Origin: Rhinopithecus roxellana
Lineage: Eukaryota > Chordata > Mammalia > Primates > Cercopithecidae
Length of the DNA: 64,000 nucleotides
NCBI RefSeq assembly: GCF_007565055.1
Contig: NC_044551.1
Location: forward strand, 98,362,089 to 98,426,088
Reading direction: 5' to 3'
A program made the translations under genes and the position numbers. Shown here piece after piece: positions 34,286-44,385 of the stretch. Under the pieces are notes generated by a model that did no database searches, was not told the origin of the DNA, and saw only the letters and a program-made list of their open reading frames with translations. The number at the start of each line of letters is the position of its first letter. The first letter of the stretch is position 1.

Positions 34286-36100
34286 CCATGAGGCATGGGA
34301 AATTGCCTAAGTGGTGAGTGTAAGTAGGAAAGCTGAATACCAGAACTGAGCCTGAGGGAACTTCAATATTCAGAGACGGAAGGTGAAGAGCTGAAAAAGG
34401 GTCCAGAGAAGGAGGGAACCAGGCGAATGGGGTGTCCTAGAAACCAAGTGAAGAATGTGTTTCAAGAGGAGAGAGAAATCAACTGCACCAAATACTGAAG
34501 GTCAAGTTACATAACCACCAGAAAGGACCACTGGACTTACCAATGTTGATGTCATTGATGATGCTGATAGGAGTAATTTGGGTGCCTTCCTAGGAGTGAA
34601 AACCTGGCCGAAGTCCATTCAATGGAAAGAGTAAAATTGGAGATGGAGAGTATAGACAAAGCAGTCAAGAAGTTTTGTTGTAATGGGGAGTCAAGATATA
34701 AGGAAATAGCTGGAAGATGAAATGGGGGTCAAAGAAGTTTTTTTCTTTTTATCTAATAATGGACAAATAGAAGCAGCTTGTATACTAGTGGATATGATTG
34801 GTGGAAATTGCCCATGTATAGAGAAGCTTTAAAATTGTTGGAGCGATGTTCAACATTGTTGTTGGACAACAATGGATAGGCTATTCATGGAGAGTTTGTT
34901 CACCCATGATAAGGGTAAGAGACATGAAATTACGTGGGCACAGACACAGGTAAGTGGGTAGGTATAATGATGGGAGCTTATGGAATTTCCTTTCTGGTTT
35001 TTCAAATTTTTTCTTAAAAATAGGAAGGAGGGCATCAGCTGAGATTTGGAGGTCTGAGAAGAAAAGAAAAAGAATGAAATTGTCCTCTGGAGAGACAGAG
35101 GGTGGGTGATGATCTCAGAAAACAGCATGATCGCCAAGCAGCATGAATGGGCTAATTTGATGTTAGCAAATGTGATGTTAGAGTGAAACCTGTGCACATC
35201 ACTGTGTGTTTTCCAACCATGTTCAAGAAGCCCAGGAAATTCCACTAATCAAAAAAGGCAAGGGACTTGAATATATAGGCTAAGAAGAGATTTTAATTAT
35301 TGACCCTGGAAGTTTAGGATAGAAGTCCTTACCTTTAAGAAGTGAGGATATGAGAGAAGTGAGGGACAGTGAAAAGATGTTAGGACCCTTGGGGGTAGTG
35401 GAGTTGTTGGATTTTCAAAATCAGGATATAACTGGGTGTGGTGGCTCATGCTTGTAATCCCAGCACTTTGGGAGGCCAAGGTGGGTGGATCACTTGAGGT
35501 CAGGAGTTTGAGACCAGCCTGTCCAACATGGTGAAACCCCATCTCTACTAAAAAGACAAAAATTAGTTGGGTGTGGTGGTGCGTGCCTGTAACCCCAGCT
35601 ACTTGGGAGGCTGAGGCAGGAGAATGTCTTCAACCTGGGAGATGGAGGTTGCAGTGAGCTAACATCATGCCACTGCACTCCAATTTGGGTTCAAAAAAAA
35701 AAAAACAAGAGGAAAGAGTTCTAAAGGTAGGGGATGGGAGAGATGCAGAATTTGTAGTTATTAAATGACAAAGAAGGAGTGAGGGGCTGAGATGGAGGAG
35801 GACAAGTTCAATAACAGGTGAAGCTAAAGGAACTGCAAGGATACATAGGTATTGAAATCCCCAAGAATTAAGACAGTAGAATCAGAGAGAGCAAGCCAGG
35901 TGCTAAAATCTTTAAGAAAGGAGAAAGAGTGACGGCTGTCATGATGAGAGGGACAAGGGTAACTGCCCCAAGAGGACAGTGGTTGGGTTGGTTCAGCTGC
36001 TTGCATGTGCAGTCAGAGCTAGAGTGGATGAGACATGACAAACTCAACCCTTGATTTAGCCACACAGCAGCCAGCTGTTCCCTCTGCATAAATTTGGTCT
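34286..36100 (-). pseudogene. L2 ORF2 remnant (RT and endonuclease parts)
   Basis: The minus-strand frame 35824-36006 contains ILGDFNTY, the endonuclease GDFN motif. Minus-strand 34850-35245 and neighbouring pieces correspond to the region between the endonuclease and reverse transcriptase of L2. Stops and frameshifts are frequent, and the remnant is split by an Alu. Confidence 0.65.
35430..35705 (+). mobile_element. Alu SINE, 3' end shortened
   Basis: ACTGGGTGTGGTGGCTCATG start and a dimeric body. The usual sequence after 'gcactcca' is replaced by 'atttgggttc' and a 13-base A tail, so the last part of the right monomer is missing. Confidence 0.9.
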
Positions 36101-36150
36101 CAGGATTGATGCAATCTGAAATCTGAATCCATCCAGTTTGCTTTACTGTG

Positions 36151-36689
36151 GCATATCTGCATAGAGAGCCGCCTGTAAAATTCTGACCACTAAAAGTGGG
36201 TTATGATATTGCCTTTTATTTAGTTGACAAACACAAAAATCCACAGAGTAAAATGAACAGCTAGCTCATTTGCTAGTGGTTAAGGATGAGCATAGCCTTT
36301 CCCAAAACCCTGTGACATATTTCACAAGCCAAATCTTTAAATGCTTGATAATGATTGGAGGAAAGTGTTATTTTAATTATTTTCATATGAAACATTTTCA
36401 AAACCTCCTCATGGAACCATTTTTGCATATCCTTTAATTATTCATCTCTTTGTTCCAGTGATAAGCTTTGCCAGGGCAAGCCCGTGCCAACGTTCTCATC
36501 TATCGCTTCTCTCTCCAAATTTGGAATATCCATTACTCATACCCTGAAACGGCCACACGTACCTAAATTAATGGTCAATGGAACAGGAGTTCTATTCATA
36601 ATCAGGAAGTAATTAAATTTCATATGGCACACAATTCAGAGAGTTATTTTTTAAACACATTCTCAAGAGATGAAGACTAGATGTTTTAT
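36151..36689. other. about 540 bp without recognised features
   Basis: No repeat or gene recognised. Confidence 0.35.
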
Positions 36690-37010
36690 TTAGAAACGTC
36701 CATTGTGTTCTCTCTCCAAGGTCTTTGCACACATTGTTCGGTCTGCCTGGAGCCTTCTCTCCTCAGACATCTGCTCGGTTCATTTCTTATTTCATTTGGG
36801 TCCTTAATCAAATGTTACGTCAGCAGAGAGGACTGTCCTGGCAACCCTGCAATGCCCCTCTTACCCAGTGCTCCTATCACCTATTGAACTGCTCTATTGC
36901 ATTTTTTTAATCGTTACTATGTCTGCTTTGGTCACTAGTGAACACTCAATTCCTAGAACCCTGGATCTGGCACAAAGCAGGCACTCGGTAAACATTTATT
37001 GGATGAGAGA
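36690..37010 (+). mobile_element. L2 LINE 3' fragment
   Basis: 'gtctttgcacacattgttcgg', 'tgcctggagccttctctcctc', 'gatctggcacaaagcaggcac' and 'aaacatttattggatgag' follow the sense L2 3' end. Plus-strand frames 36681-36910 are L2 relics. Confidence 0.8.
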
Positions 37011-38153
37011 ACAGATGAGGGCATGACGGAACAAATGAATACAAAAAATATCATCCTGGGGAGAGAACAAGTTTTAAGAAATGTTTTCAGTTCATAATAA
37101 GAAAGCAATCATTTAAAAAATATTTTCTGCAAGCTTGTCATTAAACTACAGTAATAGTCACAGAAGGAGCTGAAATAAAACTTTCTGTTTAGAAGAAAAT
37201 TCTACTTAACTAGGAAAAGTAGAAGAGATGTGAGTCCAGAGGACAATTTTATTTGAAAGGCAAGTACTTGAAAACAAATCTTACAATGGAAGTGTTTTGT
37301 CAAGCACACAGCATGCTTGACAAAGCAGTTTCATTAGTGTGATTTATGTAATAATGGGTTTGAGCATGTCAAGATAAAACACATATTAAACATAACAACT
37401 ACACAAAAATGTACCCATGTATCCTTCTTGTCTAGTTCAGAGAAATAGGTAAGTCCCACTTTTGGATTGATACTCACATTGAAATTTATGGCAGTTGCTG
37501 TGTTAAGCTCCATGAGGTTTTCCCTGCCAAAGGATCAATTTAATGTTCTGCCCTAAGAAGCATCAATCGTCTGAATAATTTCCTCCTTATAGATTCAGGC
37601 AACGTGAGACAGCATTTTCAGATATTCCTGGCTGAATCCCAACCCAATATTCACAAATTCATTGATCTGGTCGGGGCGAATGAGGAAGGAGGTTGAGGTA
37701 GGATTGGGGGAGGGGTGGACACAGATGCCAGAGTGAAAAAGCTGAAGTACTACTTCCATTTTTTGTGCAGACCTAGAAATAAAATGTAACTCCAGCTCCG
37801 TTTCAGAAATTGCACTACTTCCCTATTTCTTATTTTCCATTTTTCCTTTTAGAGGATGACATTCTGTTAGCTTTCTGATATTATTATTCATAGACATTTT
37901 TCTGTCTATTCATTTCTAAATGTGTATTATATATAATTCACTCAACCCCAAGATATTGTTCCATTCTTTCATACCAGTTCTTTGGGCATCTACTTGGGCA
38001 GAAATCCAAAAATGCTCTTTTGGAATTATTTGATTTAGTTTGGGTAACCTGAAAGATAAATTTCATAAAAGTCAAAAGGAAAAAATATTCACCTCTATTC
38101 AAGACATCATGCCCAACCAGCTACCTGAGTTAAACCATGTGTACTCTCTCATT
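37011..38153. other. about 1.1 kb without recognised features
   Basis: No recognised repeat or coding signal. It ends at the target duplication of the full-length L1. Confidence 0.4.
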
Positions 38154-38177
38154 AAGATTTCTACTTATTTGGGTGGA

Positions 38178-38190
38178 GCAAGATGGCCGA
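38178..38190 (+). promoter_or_regulatory. YY1 motif in L1 5' UTR
   Basis: CAAGATGGC lies within the first 20 bases of the element. In human L1 this YY1 site is known to help position transcription start at +1. It is intact here. Confidence 0.75.
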
Positions 38191-38361
38191 ATAGGAACAG
38201 CTCCAGTCTCCAGCTCCCAGCGCAAGCGACACAGAAGACGGGTGATTTCTGCATTTTCAACTGAGGTACCAGGTTCATCTCACTAGGGAGTGCCGGACAA
38301 TTGGTGCGGGTCAGCTGCTGCAGCCCAACCAGTGACAGGTGAAGCAGGGCAAGGCATCACC

Positions 38362-38574
38362 TCACCTGGGAAGCGCAAGGGAGAAGGGAATCCCTTTTCC
38401 TAGCCAGGAGAACTGAGACACACAACACCTGGAAAATTGGGTAACTCCCACCCCAATACTGTGCTTTACCAAGGGTCTTAGCAAACGGCACACCAGGAGA
38501 TTATATCCCACACCTGGCCGGGAGGGTCCCACACCCACGGAGCCTCCCTCATTGCTAGCACAGCAGTCTGCCAT
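38362..38574 (-). CDS. L1 antisense ORF0-like frame
   Basis: A 70-codon frame on the minus strand within the L1 5' UTR, beginning MADCCASNEG and ending SLALPR. It lies about 200-400 bases from the L1 start. Its position, strand and length match the primate L1 ORF0, described as a frame of about 70 codons driven by the L1 antisense promoter. It is uninterrupted here although ORF1 and ORF2 are broken. Whether it is expressed, alone or fused by splicing to upstream flanking sequence, cannot be told from sequence. Another minus-strand frame in the same 5' UTR (38555-39037, 160 codons) has no known counterpart and is probably chance. Confidence 0.55.
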   Translation of the reverse strand: MADCCASNEGGSVGVGPSRPGVGYNLLVCRLLRPLVKHSIGVGVTQFSRCCVSQFSWLGKGIPFSLALPR

Positions 38575-39210
38575 CTAACAGCAAGGCAGCAGCGAGGCTG
38601 GGGGAGGAGCACCCACCATTGCTGAGGCTTAAGTAGGTAAACAAAGCCACTGGGAAGTTCAAACTGGGTGGAGCCCACAGCAGCTCAAGGAGGCCTGCCT
38701 GTCTCTGTAGACTCCACCTCTGGGGACAGGGCACAGCTAAACAAACAAACAAAAAAAAAAGCAGCAGAAACCTCTGCAGACGCAAACAACCCTGTCTGAC
38801 AGCTTTGAAGAGAGCAGTGGATCTCCCAACACGGAGGTTGAGATCTGACAACGGACAGACTGCCTGATCAAGTGGGTCCCTGACCCCTGAGTAGCCTAAC
38901 TGGGAGACATCCCCCATTAGGGACAGACTGACACCCCACACCTCACACGGCGGGGTACACCCCTGAGACAAAGCTTCCAAAGCAAGAATCAGACAGGTAC
39001 ACTCGCTGTTTAGCAATATTCTATCTTCTGCAGCCACTGCTGCTGATACCCAGGTAAACAGGGTCTGGAGTGGACATCAGGCAATCTCCAACAGACCTAC
39101 AGCTGAGGGTCCTGACTGTTAGAAGGAAAACTAACAGGAAGGACACCCACACCAAAACCCCATCAGTACGTCACCATCATCAAAGACCAAAGGCAGATAA
39201 AACCACAAAG

Positions 39211-40223
39211 ATGGGGAAAAAGTGGGGCAGAAAAGCTGGAAATTCAAAAAATAAGAGTGCAGATCCCCCTCCAAAGGAACGTAGCTCATCGCCAGCAATG
39301 GATCAAAGCTGAACTGAGAATGACTTTGACGAGCTGAGAGAAGAAGGCTTCAGTCCATCAAACTTCTCAGAGCTAAATAAATAATTACGTACCCAGCACA
39401 AAGAAACTAAAAATCTTGAAAAAAGAATGGAAGAAAGGATAACTAGAATAATCAATGCAGAGAAGACCATAAACTGACAGAGATAAAAACCATGACACAA
39501 GAAATACATGACAAATCCACAAGCTTCAGTAACTGACTCGATCAACTGGAAGAAAGAGTATCAGCGATTGAGGATCAAATGAATGAAATGAAGCAAGAAG
39601 AGAAGTCTAAAGAAAAAAGAGGAAAAAGAAATGAACAAAACCTTCAAGAAGTATGGGATTATGTGAAAAGACCAAATCGGCGTCTGATTGGGGTGTCTAA
39701 AAGTGAGGGGGAAAATGGAACCAAGTTGGAAAACACTCTTCAGGATATCATCCAGGAGAACTTCCCCAACCTAGTAAGGCAGGCCAACATTCAAATTCAG
39801 GAAATACAGAGAACGCCACAAAGATACTCCTCGAGAAGAGCAACTCCAAGACACATAATTGTCAGATTCACCAAAGTTGAAATGAAGGAAAAAATGTTAA
39901 GGGTACCCAGAGAGAAAGGTCAGGTTACCCACAAAGGGAAGCCCATCAGACTAACAGCGGATCTCTCGGCAGAAACTCTACAAGCCAGAAGAGAGTGGGG
40001 GCCAATGTTCAACATTCTTAAAGAAAAGAATTTTTAACTCAGAATTTCATATCCAGCCAAACTAAGTTTCATAAGTGAAGGAGAAATAAAATCCTTTACA
40101 GATAAGCAAATGCTTAGAGATTTTGTCACCACCAGGCCTGCCTTACAAGAGACCCTGAAGGAAGCACTAAACATGGAAAGGAACAACCAGTACCAGCCTT
40201 TGCAAAAACATGCCAAAATGTAA
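39211..40223 (+). pseudogene. L1PA ORF1 (RNA-binding protein), broken
   Basis: The start ATG at 39211 follows the normal 'accacaaag' leader and the first codons read MGKKWGRKAGNSKNK. A Trp codon has become TGA (39310-39312), more stops follow (for example TAA-rich 39376-39386), and the frame changes before 39579. From 39579 the second half is open, with YVKRPN and TPRHIIVRFTK matching the RRM and C-terminal domains, until a CAA-to-TAA change at 40035-40037. The natural stop after the HAKM residues is at 40221-40223. Confidence 0.9.
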
Positions 40224-40286
40224 AGACTATCGATGCCAGGAAGAAACTGCATCAACTAACAAGCAAAATAACCAGTTAATATCATA

Positions 40287-43200
40287 ATGACAGGATCAAG
40301 TTCACACATAACAATATTAACCTTAAACGTTAATGGACGAAATGGTCCAATTAAAAGACACAGACTGGCAAACTGGATAAAGAGTCAAGACCCATCAGTC
40401 TGCTGTATTCAGGAGACCCATCTCACATGCAGAGACACACATAGGCTCAAAATAAAGGGATGGAGGAAGATCTACCAAGCAAATGGAGAACAAAAAAAAG
40501 CAGGGGTTGCAATCCCAGTCTCTGATAAAACAGACTTTAAACCACCAAAGATCAAAAGACACAAAGAAGGCCATTACATAATGGTAAAGGGATCAATTCA
40601 ACAGGAAGAGCTAACTATCATAAATATATATGCACCCAATACAGGAGCACCCAGATTCATAAAGCAAGTCCTTAGAGACTTACAAAGAGACTTAGACTCC
40701 CATACAATAATAATGGGAGACTTCAACACCCCACTGTCAACATTAGACAGATCAACAAGACAGAAAGTTAACTAGGATATCCAGGAATTGAACTCATCTC
40801 TGCACCAAGCAGACCTAATAGACATCTACAGAACTCTCCACCCCAAATCAACAGAATATACATTTTTCTCAGCACCACATCACACTTATTCCAAAACTGA
40901 CCACATAATTGGAAGTGAAGCACTCCTCAGCAAATGTAAAAGAACAGAAATTATAACAAACTGTCTCTCAGACCACAGTGCAATCAAACTAGAACTCAGG
41001 ACAAAGAAACTCAATCAAAACCGCTCAACTACATGGAAACTGAACAACCTGCTCCTGAATGACTACTGGGTACATAACGAAATGAAAGCAGAAATAAAGA
41101 CGTTCTTTGAAACCAATGAGAACAAAGATACAACATACCAGAATCTCTGGGACACATTTAAAGCAGTGTGTAGAGGGAAATTTGTAGCACTAAATGTCCA
41201 CAAGAAAAAGCTGGAAAGATCTAAAATTGACACCCTAACATCACAATTGAAAGAACTATAGAAGCAAGAGCAAACACATTCAAAAGATAGCAGAAGGCAA
41301 GAAGTAACTAAGATCAGAGAAGAACTGAAGGAGATAGAGACACAAAAAACCCTCCAAAAAATCAATGAATCCAGGAGTTGGTTTTTTGAAAAGATCAACA
41401 AAATTGACAGACCGCTAGCAAGACTAATAAAGAAGAAAAGAGAGGAATCAAATAGACGCAATAAAAAATGATAAAGGGGATATCACCACCGACCCCACAG
41501 AAATACAAACTACCATCAGAGAATACTATAAACACCTCTATGCAAATCAACTAGAAAATCTAGAAGAAATGGATAATTTCCTGGACACTTACACTCTCCC
41601 AAGACTAACCCAGGAAGAAGCTGAATCCCTGAATAGACCAATAGCAGGCTCTGAAATTGAGGCAATAATTAATAGCCTACCCACCAAAAAAAGTCCAGGA
41701 CCAGATGGATTCACAGCTGAATTCTACCAGAGGTACAAGGAGGAGCTGGTACCATTCCTTCTGAAACTATTCCAATCAATAGAAAAAGAGGGAATCCTCC
41801 CTAACTCATTTTATGAGGCCAACATCATCCTGATACCAAAGCCTGGCAGAGACACAACAAAAAAAGAGAATTTTAGACCAATATCCCTGATGAACATCGA
41901 TGCAAAAATCCTCAATAAAATACTGGCAAACCGGATTCAGCAGCACATCAAAAAGCTTATCCACCATGATCAAGTGGGCTTCATCCCTGGGATGCAAGGC
42001 TGGTTCAACATTCGCAAATCAATAAACGTAATCCAGCATATAAACAGAACCAAAGACAAGAACCACATGATTATCTCAATAGATGCAGAAAAGGCTTTTG
42101 ACAAAATTCAACATCCCTTCATGCTAAAAACGCTCAATAAATTCGGTATTGATGGAATGTACCTCAAAATAATAAGAGCTATTTATGACAAACCCACAGC
42201 TAATATCATACTGAATGGGCAAAAACTGGAAAAATTCCCTTTGAAAACTGGCACAAGACAGGGATGCCCTCTCTCACCACTCCTATTCAACATAGTGTTG
42301 GAAGTTCTGGCTAGGGCAATCAGGCAAGAGAAAGAAATCAAGGGTATCCAGTTAGGAAAAGAAGAAGTCAAATTGTCCCTGTTTGCAGATGACATGATTG
42401 TATATTTAGAAAACCCCATTGTCTCAGCCCAAAATCTCCTTAAGCTGATAAGCAACTTCAGCAAAGTCTCAGGATACAAAATTAATGTGCAAAAATCACA
42501 AGCATTCTTATACACCAGTAACAGACAAACAGAGAGCCAAATCATGAATGGACTTCCATTCACAATTGCTTCAAAGAGAATCAAATACCTAGGAATCCAA
42601 CTTATAAGGGATGTAAAGGACCTCTTCAAGGAGAACTACAAACCACTGCTCAGTGAAATCAAAGAGGACACAAACAAATGGAAGAACATACCATGCTCAT
42701 GGATAGGAAGAATCAATATGGTGAAAATGGCCATACTGCCCAAAGTAATTTAGAGATTCAATGCCATCCCCATCAAGCTACCAATGACTTTCTTCACAGA
42801 ATTGGAAAAAACTGCTTTAAAGTTCATATGGAACCAAAAAAGAGCCCTCATTGCCAAGACAATCCTAAGTCAAAAGAACAAAGCTGGAAGTATCACGCTA
42901 CCTGACTTCAAACTATACTACAAGGCTACAGTAACCAAAACAGCATGGTACTGGTACCAAAACAGAGATAGAGACCAATGGTACAGAACAGAGTCCTCAG
43001 AAATAATACCACACATCTACAGCCATCTGATCTTTGACAAATCTGACAAAAACAAGAAATGGGGAAAGGATTCCCTATTTAATAAATGGTGCTGGGAAAA
43101 TTGGCTAGCCATAAGTAGAAAGCTAAACCTGGATCCTTTCCTTACTCCCTTATACAAAAATTAATTCAAGATGGATTAGAGACTTAAATGTTAGACCTAA

Positions 43201-44113
43201 TACCATAAAAACCCTAGAAGAAAACCTAGGGAATACCATTCAGGACATAGGCATGGGCAAGGACTTCATGTCTAAAACACCAAAAGCAATGGCAACAAAA
43301 GCCAAAATTGACAAATGGGATCTAATTAAACTAAAGAGCTTCTGCACAGCAAAAGAAACTACCATCAGAGTGAACAGGCAACCTACAGAATGGGAGAAAA
43401 TTTTTGCAATCTACTCATCTGACAAAAGGCTAATATCCAGAACCTACAAAGAACTCAAATAAATTTACAAGAAAAAAACAAACAACCCCATCAAAAAGCG
43501 GGCAAAGGATATGAACAGACATTTCTCAAAAGAAGACATGCATATAGCCAACAGACACATGAAAAAATGCTCAGCATCACTGGCCATCAGAGAAATGCAA
43601 ATCAAAACCAGAATGAGATACCATCTCACACCAGTTAGAATGGCAATCATTAAAAAGTCAGGAAACAACAGGTGCTGGAGAGGATGTGGAGAAATAGGAA
43701 CACTTTTACACTGTTGGTGGGATTGTAAACTAGTTCGACCATTATGGAAAACAGTATGGCGATTCCTCAAGGATCTAGAATGAGAAGTACCATAAGACCC
43801 AGCCATCCCATTACTAGGTATATACCCAAAGGATTACAAATCATGCTGCTATAAAGACACATGCACACGTATGTTCATTGAGGCACTATTCACAATAGCA
43901 AAGACTTGGAATCAACCCAGATGTCCATCAGTGACAGACTGGATTAAGAAAATGTGGCACATATACACCATGGAATACTATGCAGCCATAAAAAAGGATG
44001 AGTTTGTGTCCTTTGTAGGTACATGGATGCAGCTGGAAACCATCATTCTCAGCAAACTATCGCAAGAACAGAAAACCAAACACCACATATTCTCACTCAT
44101 AGGTGGGAACTGA
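40287..44113 (+). pseudogene. L1PA ORF2 (endonuclease/RT), broken
   Basis: Starts MTGSSSHITILTLNVNG. The endonuclease motifs QETH, MGDFNTPLS and SDHSAI are readable. The RT core has TGTRQGCPLSPLLF and FADDMI (catalytic Asp pair at about 42388-42393), and the C-terminal cysteine segment reads CWRGCGEIGTLLHCWWDC. Lesions, in order: TAG 40773-40775, TAG 41259-41261, a 2-base deletion near 41444, TAG 42751-42753, a 1-base insertion near 43147, TAA 43460-43462, TGA 43781-43783. The natural stop is at 44111-44113. The 394-codon frame 41569-42753 is the longest open stretch in the window. Confidence 0.95.
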
Positions 44114-44333
44114 ACAATGAGATCACTTGGACTCAGGAAGGGGAACATCACACACCGGGGCCTATTATGGGGAGGGGGGAGGGGGGAGGGATTGCATTGG
44201 GAGTTATACCTGATGTAAATGACAAGTTGATGGGTGCTGATAAGTTGACGGGTGCAGCACACCAACATGGCACAAGTATACATATGTAACAAACCTGCAT
44301 GTTATGCACATGTACCCTAGAACTCAAAGTATA

Positions 44334-44369
44334 ATAATAAAAAATAATAATAATAATAAATAATAAATA
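44334..44369 (+). repeat. (AAT)n L1 tail microsatellite
   Basis: AATAATAATAATAAATAAT-type units between the L1 3' UTR and its target duplication, derived from the poly-A tail. Confidence 0.85.
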
Positions 44370-44385
44370 AAGATTTCTACTTATT

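Larger units (their letters stand above)
31275..36150 (-). mobile_element. long L2 LINE copy, multiply interrupted
   Basis: From the L2 3' end (ttcattcaacaaatattta at 31282) the reverse complement runs through the 3' UTR and ORF end (31766-32840), the reverse transcriptase part (34286-35245) and into the endonuclease part (about 35706-36100). An MST LTR, a hAT element, an LTR pair and an Alu interrupt it. Most L2 copies keep only a few hundred 3' bases; this one retains about 3 kb. Confidence 0.8.
38170..44369 (+). mobile_element. full-length L1PA LINE-1
   Basis: 6.2 kb with a complete 5' UTR (GCAAGATGGCCGAATAGG near its start), ORF1 and ORF2 remnants, a G-rich 3' UTR segment (about 44170-44190) and an (AAT)n-type tail. 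Flanked by perfect 16 bp duplications AAGATTTCTACTTATT (38154-38169 and 44370-44385). The copy is very similar to the L1PA parts at 26347-26711 and 27421-29911, including the duplicated 'gttgatgggtgct' type motif in the 3' UTR. Both proteins are disrupted, so it cannot move by itself. Confidence 0.97.

Noticed and set aside
38555..39037. 160-codon minus-strand frame in the L1 5' UTR
   Set aside because: It overlaps the ORF0 region but lies in another position and has no known equivalent. GC-rich 5' UTR sequence has few stops, so chance is the best explanation.
41063..41461. minus-strand 132-codon frame and other antisense frames in the L1
   Set aside because: They are complements of L1 ORF2 codons. 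Only the 5' UTR antisense frame has a known counterpart (ORF0).
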